DNA of 64,000 bases from JALHMI01 sp964598535 (GTDB lineage Bacteria > Planctomycetota > Planctomycetia > Pirellulales > PALSA-1355): positions 13,299 to 77,298 of the forward strand of contig CAZRCI010000024.1 in the NCBI GenBank assembly GCA_964598535.1. Direction: 5' to 3'. Under the pieces are notes generated by a model that ran no database searches, had not been told where the DNA came from, and saw only the letters and a list, made by a program, of their open reading frames with translations. Shown here in pieces: positions 43,557 to 51,557 of the stretch (position 1 is the first letter of the stretch; each line of letters opens with the position of its first letter). The position numbers were made by a program, and so were the translations under genes.

Positions 43557-44550
43557 CGGTCAAACAACTCGGCAGACGCTGCGCAAAGCGGCGATTCTGC
43601 TCGCCAGTCTCGACGGCGAAGAGGCCGCGAGACTGCTGCATGCGATGACGCCGGTTCAGAATCAGGCCGTGCGGCAAATGCTCGGCCAGTTGGGGGTCAT
43701 TGACGAGGCCGAGCGTCAGGCGGCGATCGACGAGTTCTTTCGCGCGGTTTCGCTCGCGCCCGTGGCGGACTCGGCCGGCATCGAGCTGGACGCGCAGCCA
43801 GCGCGCGAGCTGAAGCTGGGCGCCGTCGAGCCGCCGGGCTCGCACTTTGAGTCGACGGCGCCCTTTCGATTTTTACACGAGGCTGCGCCGCGCAAGTTGG
43901 TGCCGTTCCTCGAACGCGAGCATCCGCAGACCGTGGCCGTGGTGCTGTCGCATTTGCCAGCTCAGCGGGCGGCCGAGATCTTGGCGCATCTTTCCGGAGG
44001 GTTGCAAATTGAAGTCGCACGGAGGCTGGTCGATCTCGAGGAGACGGACCCCGATGTATTGCGCGAGGTCGAGCGTGGGCTGGAGTCGTGGCTTTCTGCC
44101 CAAACGCGCGCCGCGCCACGGGGTAGCTCGCAAACGCCGCTAGCCGCGATTTTAGACGCGGCCGATCCGCGTGCGCGGCAGAGCATCCTGGCGAACCTCG
44201 CACGGCACGATCGGCAGTTAGCCCATGGATTGGACGTGCTGCCGAGCTCGACCGGCTTTCTCGAGTTGGAGACGCTCGACGCGATGTCGCTTTCGGTGCT
44301 CGTACGGAACGCCGACGAGCAGATCTTGTTGTTGGCCCTGGCCGGTGCGCCGCCGCAATTTGCCGAACGCGTGCTCGGGCTGCTCGGGGCCGCGGCCGCG
44401 GACATGCGGCACGCGCTCCATACGCTGGGGCCCATGCGGATGAGCGATATCGAGGCGGCTCAGCGACAACTGGCCGAGTTGGCCCACGGGCTGCAACAGC
44501 GTGGCGAGATTCAGACGGAATCGCGCGAACATTTAAGCGTGGCCGTATAG
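43546..44550 (+). CDS. fliG: Flagellar rotor/switch protein FliG (divergent C-terminus)
   Basis: Switch-complex protein binding FliF by its N-terminal domain and MotA by its C-terminal domain. 334 residues. The middle domain has the family EHPQ motif, EREHPQTVAVVLSHLPAQRA (125-128). The C-terminal torque domain is present (LETLDAMSLSVLVRNADEQI) but the charged residues are altered. Aligned with E. coli, K264 is Ala266, R281 is Ala, D288 is His289 and D289 is Ala290; only R297 (Arg298) is kept. It may form the switch ring without normal stator contact. The ATG at 43546 lies inside the fliF end. Confidence 0.9.
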   Translation: MQVNGQTTRQTLRKAAILLASLDGEEAARLLHAMTPVQNQAVRQMLGQLGVIDEAERQAAIDEFFRAVSLAPVADSAGIELDAQPARELKLGAVEPPGSHFESTAPFRFLHEAAPRKLVPFLEREHPQTVAVVLSHLPAQRAAEILAHLSGGLQIEVARRLVDLEETDPDVLREVERGLESWLSAQTRAAPRGSSQTPLAAILDAADPRARQSILANLARHDRQLAHGLDVLPSSTGFLELETLDAMSLSVLVRNADEQILLLALAGAPPQFAERVLGLLGAAAADMRHALHTLGPMRMSDIEAAQRQLAELAHGLQQRGEIQTESREHLSVAV

Positions 44551-44590
44551 CCGCCGTTCAGGCAGAGAAACCCGCAACTGAGAATGATCC

Positions 44591-45235
44591 ATGTCACGCG
44601 TTCTCAAGGCATCAGAACTATCGCCGGTCCCGGCCGGACGTTTTTCGTTCGACGATTGGGGATCGACCAGCGCGCAGTCGCAGGCGGCTCGCCGGGAAGC
44701 CGAGGAGATGCTCGCCGCGGCGCGCGACGAGGTCGAACGGATTCGCGCGGAAGCGCATGAGCAAGGGCTTGCCACGGCGATGCACGAGTTCGACGCGCTC
44801 GTCGAGCAAGCCGCGACGCTGAAGTTCAACGACTGGCTTCCCACGTTGAGGAGCGCGGTGGCCGAACTGGCGGCCAGCAAGTCGGCCTGGCTGGCCCAGT
44901 GGGAGGGCGCGGCCCTGGGCGTGGCTACCGCGATCGCCGCGCGGATCGTGCGCCGCGAAATCGAACGCACCCCCGAAGTCGCGCTCACGCTGGTGCGCGA
45001 AACGCTCGAACTCGTCACGCCGGGGCAGGCCCAGTTGCACCTGCATCCGGACGATATCGCCGGTCTTGGAACGCAGCTTGAAGCCTTGCTCGTCGAGTGT
45101 GGCTGCGCGGGCAGCGTGACGCTGACTCCGGATACAAACATCTCGCGAGGCGGTTGCCGACTCGATACGCGGCTGGGCTCGATCGACCAGCAATTGGAAT
45201 CTCAGCTTGCGCGGATTGAAGAAGAACTGCGCTGA
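44591..45235 (+). CDS. fliH: Flagellar export ATPase regulator FliH
   Basis: The negative regulator that binds the FliI ATPase and docks it to the export gate. 214 residues. The N-terminus starts MSRVLKASELSPVPAG, then a coiled-coil segment (ARREAEEMLAAARDEVERIR, EAHEQGLATAMHEFDALVEQ). The C-terminal half has the FliH/YscL domain: IAARIVRREIERTPEVALTL, then QLHLHPDDIAGLG and SRGGCRLDTRLGSIDQQLES. Between fliG and fliI, the usual place. Confidence 0.87.
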   Translation: MSRVLKASELSPVPAGRFSFDDWGSTSAQSQAARREAEEMLAAARDEVERIRAEAHEQGLATAMHEFDALVEQAATLKFNDWLPTLRSAVAELAASKSAWLAQWEGAALGVATAIAARIVRREIERTPEVALTLVRETLELVTPGQAQLHLHPDDIAGLGTQLEALLVECGCAGSVTLTPDTNISRGGCRLDTRLGSIDQQLESQLARIEEELR

Positions 45236-45279
45236 CCCGATTCGCACGGCCTGGCCGCGCGGCTTTATAAATTTACTGT

Positions 45280-46602
45280 ATGAATTTACTGTGCCAAAAC
45301 ATCGCTGACAGACTTCGCGACGTTGTTCCCACCGAGGTGCGCGGGCGCGTCGTGCGGACGAGCGGCCTGACCGCGGCCGTGGCGAGCTTTCCCGCGCCGG
45401 TCGGCGCGCTGGTGAGCATCGAACGGCATGCCGGGGCTCCGCTGGCGGGTGAAGTGATCGGCTTTGTCGACGACCTGACGCTGGTTTATTTGCTCGATCC
45501 CGCGGCAGGGCTCCGTCATGGCGATCGCGTGCGGCTCGTGAATGCCGTGCGTTCCCTGCGCGTAGGAGAAGGGCTGCTGGGACGCGTGATCGACGCGCGC
45601 GGCGCGTGTATCGACGGACGCACGTCGCCAGCGCTGGCCGAACGCGTGCCGCTGGATCGGCCCGCGCCTCCGGCGACCAGCCGACCGAGAATCTGCGAAC
45701 CGCTGACGACCGGCATTCGTGCGATTGATGGTTTGCTCACTTGTGGGCGCGGGCAGCGGTTGGGGCTTTTCGCCGGCGCAGGCGTTGGTAAGAGCGTCAC
45801 GCTGGGCATGCTTGCCCGGGGGACCTCGGCCGATGTCATCGTGCTGGCACTCGTGGGCGAACGCGGCCGCGAAGTCAACGAGTTCATCGAACGCGATCTG
45901 GGCACGGCGCTGGCCAAGAGCGTGGTCGTGGTGGCGACAAGCGATGAGCCCGCGCTGGCGCGCGTGCAGGCGGCGCTGGCGGCCACGAGCATTGCCGAAT
46001 ACTTTCGCGATCGCGGGCAGAACGTGCTATTGTTGGTCGACTCGCTGACGCGAATTGCGCTGGCGCAGCGCGAAATAGGGCTGGCCGCGGGAGAACCGCC
46101 GACGACGCGGGGGTATCCGCCCTCGACGTTTGCGCTGCTACCACGACTGCTGGAGCGAGCCGGTCGCGCGGCGGCGGGCAGCATCACCGGCATCTACACG
46201 GTGCTGGTCGAAGGCGATGATCCGCAGGAGCCGGTGGCCGATTCCGCTCGCTCGTTGCTTGATGGTCATATCTGGCTGTCGCGCAAATTGGCGGCGGCGG
46301 GACACTACCCGGCGATCGATATTCTGGAGAGCATGAGCCGTACGATGCCCCATGTTGTGGACGAGCGGCATGCCGCCGCGGCGCTCGCGGTGCGACGCTC
46401 GCTAGCCGCCTATCGCGACCATGAAGACCTGATCTCGATCGGCGCCTACCGCGCGGGGAGCAACTTCGAAGTCGACCGGGCGGTCGACTCGCGCGGCAAG
46501 CTTCTGACGCTGTTGCGGCAAGCTGTGGACGAGCGGTCGCCGCTCGATCATACGCGCGCGGAGCTGATTCGAATTGCCAAGCAGCTTGAGGCGGCCGCAT
46601 GA
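45280..46602 (+). CDS. fliI: Flagellum-specific ATPase FliI
   Basis: Hexameric ATPase of the flagellar export apparatus, related to F1 beta. 440 residues. Walker A is GLFAGAGVGKSVTLGM (165-172), then GERGREVNEFIERDLG; the Walker B region is NVLLLVDSLTRIALAQREIG, then EPPTTRGYPPSTFALLPRLL. FliI hallmarks RLGLFAGAGVGK and the SMSRTMP tail segment are present. The coding start is weakly supported; a 10-base direct repeat AATTTACTGT flanks the ATG. The stop overlaps fliJ's start by 4 bases. Confidence 0.96.
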   Translation: MNLLCQNIADRLRDVVPTEVRGRVVRTSGLTAAVASFPAPVGALVSIERHAGAPLAGEVIGFVDDLTLVYLLDPAAGLRHGDRVRLVNAVRSLRVGEGLLGRVIDARGACIDGRTSPALAERVPLDRPAPPATSRPRICEPLTTGIRAIDGLLTCGRGQRLGLFAGAGVGKSVTLGMLARGTSADVIVLALVGERGREVNEFIERDLGTALAKSVVVVATSDEPALARVQAALAATSIAEYFRDRGQNVLLLVDSLTRIALAQREIGLAAGEPPTTRGYPPSTFALLPRLLERAGRAAAGSITGIYTVLVEGDDPQEPVADSARSLLDGHIWLSRKLAAAGHYPAIDILESMSRTMPHVVDERHAAAALAVRRSLAAYRDHEDLISIGAYRAGSNFEVDRAVDSRGKLLTLLRQAVDERSPLDHTRAELIRIAKQLEAAA

Positions 46603-47045
46603 GGCCTTTTCGCTTTCGCTTGGACGTGTTGCTTAGGCTACGCGAGGCCGAACGAGACGCCGCGCGGCGAGAACTCGCCCTGGCGCTGGGTGGGTTAACG
46701 AGCCTGGAAGCCGAGGAGCGAGCGCTCGAACTTCGGCTTTGCGAGCAGCAGCGGAGGGATCGGGAACTCCGTCGTTCGACGACGCTTGCGGCCGCGGCGC
46801 TTTGCCACGCGGACGAATGCCGCGCGGAGCTTATCGCCACACGCCGCCGGCTGGCGGAAGCTCACGCGCAAGCGGCGGACCTTGTCGACCAGCGCCAGCA
46901 GCAGCTTGCTATCGCGGAACGCCAGTATCAGGCGATTGTCCAGTTGCGAGACCGGCGCGAGGCCGATTGGCGGCAGCAAACGGCGCGTGCCGAGGACAAA
47001 GCGGTTGACGAAGCCGCGATGCGCGGCCATCGTCCCGCGGCGTAG
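46599..47045 (+). CDS. fliJ: Flagellar export chaperone FliJ
   Basis: A 148-residue coiled-coil protein: FRFRLDVLLRLREAERDAAR at the N-terminus, then long helical repeats to the end. It starts with ATG overlapping the fliI stop (ATGA). FliJ couples the ATPase to FlhA and helps to escort chaperones. Sequence similarity is mostly in the N-terminal motif, so the name rests on position and helical pattern together. Confidence 0.83.
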   Translation: MRPFRFRLDVLLRLREAERDAARRELALALGGLTSLEAEERALELRLCEQQRRDRELRRSTTLAAAALCHADECRAELIATRRRLAEAHAQAADLVDQRQQQLAIAERQYQAIVQLRDRREADWRQQTARAEDKAVDEAAMRGHRPAA

Positions 47046-47446
47046 TGGCTCCGTCGACGTTTCATTTTCGGGCGCAGTCTTTCTGGGAGCGCTCGCTTCC
47101 TTGCTTGCGCCAAACCCGTTGCGCGTTTGGTTGCGCGTCGTCCGGACGGATTGGATTGGACGCTTCGCCAGTCTGCCGGAGCCAACGTCGGTGCTCGAAG
47201 CGATGTCGGTTTTGGCGGACTTGATCTTGATTCAAAATGTCATTTCGAGGACAACTCCGCCGCCTTTGGCCAACCCCATCTCTGCCAAAGGCGAGTCTTT
47301 CGACATTTTGAAGTTCTTCTCTATCCACTTCTATTCATTACCCATTCACCGGCCCGAGCGGACGTACGCACGACCTGGCGGCTCGACGGAATCTGTCGAC
47401 CGCGCATGCGGCAGCCGAACGGGTTGGTTTAGTCAGGACACGAAGC
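47046..47446. other. 400-base gap inside the flagellar cluster
   Basis: No protein is supported: frames in the region look like chance. The gap holds the inverted repeat at 47232-47311. In most flagellar operons this position carries fliK or further genes, so the gap could be a deletion scar, or a separate promoter for the fliN operon. Confidence 0.4.
47232..47311. repeat. Large hairpin between fliJ and fliN
   Basis: An outer perfect 10-bp stem TCAAAATGTC/GACATTTTGA (47232-47241 with 47302-47311) and an inner perfect 9-bp stem GCCTTTGGC/GCCAAAGGC (47262-47270 with 47284-47292), with a loop between. Two stacked perfect stems in 80 bases are unlikely by chance. It may be an internal attenuator, an RNA-processing site or a remnant of a mobile palindrome. 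Confidence 0.7.
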
Positions 47447-47695
47447 ATGGTCGATCGAATGCCGTCGCCGAGGAGCGACCGAAGTCTGCGTATTGAGTTA
47501 GGGCGAGTTCACTTGCCCTGGGAGAAGGTTGCCGATCTGCACACCGGCCAGGTGGTCTCGTTGGAGAATCTGGTCGACGAGCCGGTGGATCTGTTCGTTG
47601 GCGAGCGGCTAGTGGGCCGTGGTGAAGTCCTGGTGCTGGACGGTTGCTTTTGCATCCGCGTGACGCACTTGCCGCGGGAGCCGAAGACGGCCTAG
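47447..47695 (+). CDS. fliN: FliN-like flagellar switch protein (SpoA domain only)
   Basis: An 82-residue protein consisting of one SpoA (surface presentation of antigens) domain: IELGRVHLPWEKVADLHTGQ, then VVSLENLVDEPVDLFVGERL, LVGRGEVLVLDGCFCIRV. Real FliN proteins are about 130 residues, with an N-terminal helix that is absent here. Located just before fliO and fliP, as in many flagellar operons. fliM, its usual partner, is not in the window. Confidence 0.85.
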   Translation: MVDRMPSPRSDRSLRIELGRVHLPWEKVADLHTGQVVSLENLVDEPVDLFVGERLVGRGEVLVLDGCFCIRVTHLPREPKTA

Positions 47696-47757
47696 CGTAT
47701 AGCGTGTGGTGTCTCGTCCGGGCATGACGCCCTTACATTGAACGAGAATGTCGGGAG

Positions 47758-48477
47758 ATGGCAAGGATGCCGCTCAACATCAAGCTCTTGCGCCTCGTCA
47801 CGGTAGCGTTTGGCGTGGCGGTTTTTGCCACATCGGCCGTGGCGCAGCTTCCGCCGCGCCCGCTCGACCACGCGCAGCCGCGTCCGGCGGCGCCCCGAGT
47901 TCCTTGGACCGAGGGGACTCCGCCGCTGAACGAGCCACGCCGGCTCACGACGACCACCTATCAGTCGCCGCCGGGGGATAACGCTGCGCCGGCTCCGTTG
48001 CAGTCTCCGCTGCCGCTGGCAAAGCCCTCGAATACCATGCCTGGCACGGATGCCGATAAGCCGAACCTGAAGCCGTTGGCGACGGGCGCCGCGAGCCTGG
48101 GGTTGGTTCTGGGATTGTTCCTACTTGTGGTGTGGTCCGTGCGCCGCGGCATGACCAAGGGGACCGGAGTGCTGCCCGCGGAAGCCGTGGAAGTGTTGGG
48201 CCGTACAACGATTGGCGGTCGTCAGCAGGTCCATCTGGTGCGATGCGGCAATAAGCTGGTGCTGCTCAGCGCGAGCGGCGCGGGCGTTTCAGCGCTGACC
48301 GAGATCAGCGATCCTGCCGAAGTTGCCCGGTTGCAAGAGATTTGCCGGTACTCGTCGGCGCCGGTCGGCGCGTTCAAGCAGTTACTCGGTCGGGTGAACG
48401 CGCCGTCGTTTTCGGCGATGCACGCCGAGCAGCTCGACTTCGATTCCATGCAGACCGCGAGTTACCGCCGAGCCTGA
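47758..48477 (+). CDS. fliO: Flagellar export protein FliO
   Basis: A membrane protein that stabilises FliP. 240 residues. N-terminal signal-like segment, then about 80 residues of Pro/Ala-rich linker, one transmembrane segment LGLVLGLFLLVVWSVRRG, and the FliO-typical cytoplasmic domain VEVLGRTTIGGRQQVHLVRC, LLSASGAGVSALTEIS. FliO is confined to flagella, so it supports that assignment for the cluster. The ATG at 47767 has a better ribosome-site spacing (GGGAG) than that at 47758. Confidence 0.84.
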   Translation: MARMPLNIKLLRLVTVAFGVAVFATSAVAQLPPRPLDHAQPRPAAPRVPWTEGTPPLNEPRRLTTTTYQSPPGDNAAPAPLQSPLPLAKPSNTMPGTDADKPNLKPLATGAASLGLVLGLFLLVVWSVRRGMTKGTGVLPAEAVEVLGRTTIGGRQQVHLVRCGNKLVLLSASGAGVSALTEISDPAEVARLQEICRYSSAPVGAFKQLLGRVNAPSFSAMHAEQLDFDSMQTASYRRA

Positions 48478-48489
48478 GGAGGCTGGAGC

Positions 48490-49575
48490 ATGAAGCCCCT
48501 ATTCGCTTCGACGTGCCCTTGTCGCCGGCTGGCGGTAATCGTCTTGCTGACGACGTTTGCGCTGGCGGCGCGTTCATCGTTGGCGGCGCCGATGTCGCAG
48601 CCGACGATGACGTCGGAGTCGGCCCCGCTCGCGGCGCCACAGGTGCTCACTACCACGACGCATTCGCAAGCTCCAGCGCGGCTGCCCAAAGCGGCGGCCT
48701 ATGCGGCTCCGTTGCCGGTCGAGCCGGAGGTGCAACCGGCCGTTGGACAACAGCCCGTACAGGTTTCTTCGGTCGAGCCCACGGTCCCGCCGCCCACCGA
48801 GCCGACTTTCACACAGCCGCCATTGAATAACGTGGCGCCGGCAGAGCTGGAGGCCGCCCGGCGGAGCGATGCGTTTGCGCTTCCGAGCGGATTGGGCGGC
48901 CCGGCCGAATGGACCAGTCCCGAGGGTTTGCAGTCAGCGCTTCAGACGCTGGCCCTGTTGACCGTGGTTAGCCTTGCGCCCGCGGTGCTGCTGATGACGA
49001 CGTGTTTTGTGCGGATGGCGTTGGTGCTGGGGTTGCTGCGGCAGTCACTCGGCACACAGCTTCCTTCGAACCAGGTGGTGACCTCGCTGGCCATGTTCAT
49101 GACGCTGCTGGTAATGGCTCCGACGTGGCAGCGCGTGTATGACGACGCGGTGTTGCCGTACACCTCGCATGAGATCACGGTCGAAGAAGCCTGGAACGCG
49201 GGCGTCAAACCGGTGCGCTTGTTCATGAGCTCTCAGATCGAGCGGACGGGCAATAGCGCCGACGTGTGGCTGTTCTACAAATACCTGCCGGCCGATACTC
49301 CGGCCCCCAACAGCTATGACGACGTTCCGTTGTCGGTGCTGCTGCCGGCATTCATGCTGAGCGAGCTTAAAACGGCGTTTTTGATTGGCTTTCAGATCTT
49401 CTTGCCGTTCTTGATCATCGACCTGGTGGTGGCGAGCGTCACGATCTCGATGGGGATGTTCATGCTCCCGCCGGCGTTCGTGTCGCTCCCGCTCAAGCTG
49501 CTGCTATTCGTGCTGGTCGATGGCTGGCATCTGGTGGTTGGGATGCTGTTGGATAGTTTCCAAATCGTTACTTAA
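48490..49575 (+). CDS. fliP: Flagellar export gate protein FliP, with long N-terminal extension
   Basis: A polytopic component of the export gate. The core (about residues 155-361) has the family motifs LLTVVSLAPAVLLMTTCFVR, LGTQLPSNQVVTSLAMFMTL, VPLSVLLPAFMLSELKTAFL and DLVVASVTISMGMFMLPPAF. The usual protein is about 245 residues; here a signal peptide and some 120 residues of Pro/Ala/Thr-rich extracytoplasmic sequence precede the core. GAGGAG precedes the ATG. Confidence 0.95.
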   Translation: MKPLFASTCPCRRLAVIVLLTTFALAARSSLAAPMSQPTMTSESAPLAAPQVLTTTTHSQAPARLPKAAAYAAPLPVEPEVQPAVGQQPVQVSSVEPTVPPPTEPTFTQPPLNNVAPAELEAARRSDAFALPSGLGGPAEWTSPEGLQSALQTLALLTVVSLAPAVLLMTTCFVRMALVLGLLRQSLGTQLPSNQVVTSLAMFMTLLVMAPTWQRVYDDAVLPYTSHEITVEEAWNAGVKPVRLFMSSQIERTGNSADVWLFYKYLPADTPAPNSYDDVPLSVLLPAFMLSELKTAFLIGFQIFLPFLIIDLVVASVTISMGMFMLPPAFVSLPLKLLLFVLVDGWHLVVGMLLDSFQIVT

Positions 49576-49587
49576 GGGGCCATCGCG

Positions 49588-49854
49588 ATGAATCCTCAAG
49601 ACGCCGTTGACTTGGGCTGGCAGGCCGCCACGGTGGCGCTGATGCTTGGCGGCCCGGTGATGCTCGTGGCGCTGGCCGTCGGCGTGGTCGTGGGCTTGCT
49701 ACAGGCCATGACCCAAGTGCAGGAGCAAACGGTTTCGTTCGTGCCCAAACTTGCGGCGGTAGTGGCCACCTTGGTGCTGATGTTGCCGTGGTTGATCGAT
49801 CGGCTGGTGGAGTACTCGCACGATCTGATTGCCAATATTCCGAACACGTTGTAG
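49588..49854 (+). CDS. fliQ: Flagellar export gate protein FliQ
   Basis: An 88-residue, two-helix membrane protein: MNPQDAVDLGWQAATVALML and then VVGLLQAMTQVQEQTVSFVP, a family hallmark, followed by the second hydrophobic helix. It sits 13 bases after fliP with AAGGGG upstream, in the canonical order. Confidence 0.95.
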   Translation: MNPQDAVDLGWQAATVALMLGGPVMLVALAVGVVVGLLQAMTQVQEQTVSFVPKLAAVVATLVLMLPWLIDRLVEYSHDLIANIPNTL

Positions 49855-49880
49855 GCGGCGCGAGTCTCGCGCGGGAGATC

Positions 49881-50660
49881 ATGCCCTGGTCGCCGGAAAA
49901 CTTGAACGAACACTTGTCCGCGGGCGGACTGATCTTCGTGCGTGTCGCCGCGCTCATGGTCATTGCGCCGCTGCTGGGTCCGTTTGAGCTGGCGACCCGC
50001 TGGCGGTTGGCCGTGGCGGCGGCGATCGCGATGTTGCTGACGCCGCTCGCCGTGGGGCGGGTTCATGCGCCTCCGGCAACGCTCGACGGCTGGCTGGTGG
50101 TGGCGGGAGGCGAGGCCTTGGTGGGCCTGATGCTGGGGCTCGGCGTGCGCATCATGTTCACCGGGCTGCAAGTGGCCGGCGGCTTGATCAGCCAGATGAG
50201 CGGCCTGCAATTGGCCGAGGTCTTCAACCCGGCGCTGGGGGGCAATACGCCCGTCTTCTCGCAGTTGTTCTTGCTTGTGGCGACGGCCGTGTTTCTGCTC
50301 GTGGGCGGGCATCGACAGATGATCGAAGCGTTGCTCGATTCGTTTTCGGGAGTGCCGACAGGGCATGCCACGTTCACCGCGTCGGCCGTGCAGGGAGTGA
50401 CCACTCTCGTGGCACAGAGTTTCGAACTCGGGCTGCGGGCGGCCGTGCCGGCTGTGATGGCGCTGCTGCTGGCGGCGCTGATCGTGGGGTTCATGGGTCG
50501 TACTTTGCCGCAACTCAACGTGATGTCGCTGGGCTTTGGAATCAATGTGCTGACGGCGCTGGTCGCGTTTGGGGTCTCGCTGGGCGGCGCATGCTGGTTG
50601 TTTCAGGATGCGCTTGGCCCGACGCTCGAATCGACGTTCGAGGCGCTTCGCACCCGGTAG
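49881..50660 (+). CDS. fliR: Flagellar export gate protein FliR
   Basis: A 259-residue polytopic membrane protein. FVRVAALMVIAPLLGPFELA, then GEALVGLMLGLGVRIMFTGL and the signature GGLISQMSGLQLAEVFNPAL, then the later FLLVGGHRQMIEALLDSF and a final VLTALVAFGVSLGGACWL. GGGAG lies before the ATG at 49881. The frame is open from 49788, overlapping fliQ, but the shorter start fits the family. Confidence 0.94.
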   Translation: MPWSPENLNEHLSAGGLIFVRVAALMVIAPLLGPFELATRWRLAVAAAIAMLLTPLAVGRVHAPPATLDGWLVVAGGEALVGLMLGLGVRIMFTGLQVAGGLISQMSGLQLAEVFNPALGGNTPVFSQLFLLVATAVFLLVGGHRQMIEALLDSFSGVPTGHATFTASAVQGVTTLVAQSFELGLRAAVPAVMALLLAALIVGFMGRTLPQLNVMSLGFGINVLTALVAFGVSLGGACWLFQDALGPTLESTFEALRTR

Positions 50661-50684
50661 CTGGACATCCTATAGCGGGACAGC

Positions 50685-51545
50685 ATGGCCGATCGTGAAG
50701 ACAAAACGCTTGCCCCCACGCCGCGCCGCAGGCAACAAGCGCGCGAGGCCGGCCAGGTTGCCAAGAGCCATGACCTGGTGTCGGCCGTGCTGTTTTTAGG
50801 ATCGGCCGGAATGCTTGTATTCGCCGGCGGCAACCTGCTCGCCTATCTGGCCGAGTTGCTGCGATACTCGCTGGGCGGCGGGGCCTGGCAGCAGACGTTC
50901 GAGGCCGGGTCGGTGCGCGACGCCGTTGTCGAGACTTCGCGAAGCGTGTCGCTCGAATTGGGGCGAAAGCTGCTGCCGCTGCTGGGCGGCGCCGGCGTGC
51001 TCGCGCTGGCCGCCCATCTCGTGCAGTCGGGATTGCTGTTTCTGCCGGGCCGCGTGATGCCGGATCTGTCGCGCGTGAATCCTGCTCGCGGCGCGGGCAA
51101 TCTGGCTTCAGGATCGAATCTGTCGCGGCTGGCCTTTGGACTCGGCAAAGTGGCCGTGGTGCTGGCCGTGGGAGCCGTCGGGCTGTGGAGCCGCCGCGAG
51201 GCGGTGAGCGAGCTGGCGGCCGTCGATATGGCGCAATTGCCTCCGCGCGTCTGGCAACTGCTGCTGGGCTCGTGCGTGGAGATGGGCGTGGCGCTGCTGG
51301 GGCTGGCGGCGCTCGATTATTTGTATCAGCGGCGGCGTTTGGAACGCGATCTGCAAATGTCGCCGCAAGAGTTTCGCGAGGAGCTGCGCGAGATGCAGGG
51401 CGATCCGCGATTGGCGGCGCGGCGGCGAGATTTGGCACGCCAGCGCGCGACCGGCGGCGTGATGCCGGGCGAGTCGCTGACCACCGAACGGCGACCGTTA
51501 GCGACCACGCCGCCGAGCATCAGCAGCGTCGACTCGATTCGCTGA
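50685..51545 (+). CDS. flhB: Truncated flagellar protein FlhB lacking the NPTH domain
   Basis: The FlhB membrane domain is complete: DKTLAPTPRRRQQAREAGQV, four hydrophobic segments, then the FlhB_CN segment ALDYLYQRRRLERDLQMSPQ, EFREELREMQGDPRLAARRR. The family continues through RQRMM... to VVITNPTHYAVAL; here it instead reads RATGGVMPGESLTTERRPL and ends at residue 286. So the NPTH autocleavage site and FlhB_CC are missing. I searched the three plus frames after 51440 and found no remnant. It follows fliR by 24 bases. Confidence 0.92.
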   Translation: MADREDKTLAPTPRRRQQAREAGQVAKSHDLVSAVLFLGSAGMLVFAGGNLLAYLAELLRYSLGGGAWQQTFEAGSVRDAVVETSRSVSLELGRKLLPLLGGAGVLALAAHLVQSGLLFLPGRVMPDLSRVNPARGAGNLASGSNLSRLAFGLGKVAVVLAVGAVGLWSRREAVSELAAVDMAQLPPRVWQLLLGSCVEMGVALLGLAALDYLYQRRRLERDLQMSPQEFREELREMQGDPRLAARRRDLARQRATGGVMPGESLTTERRPLATTPPSISSVDSIR

Positions 51546-51557
51546 GCGCGAGGCGTT

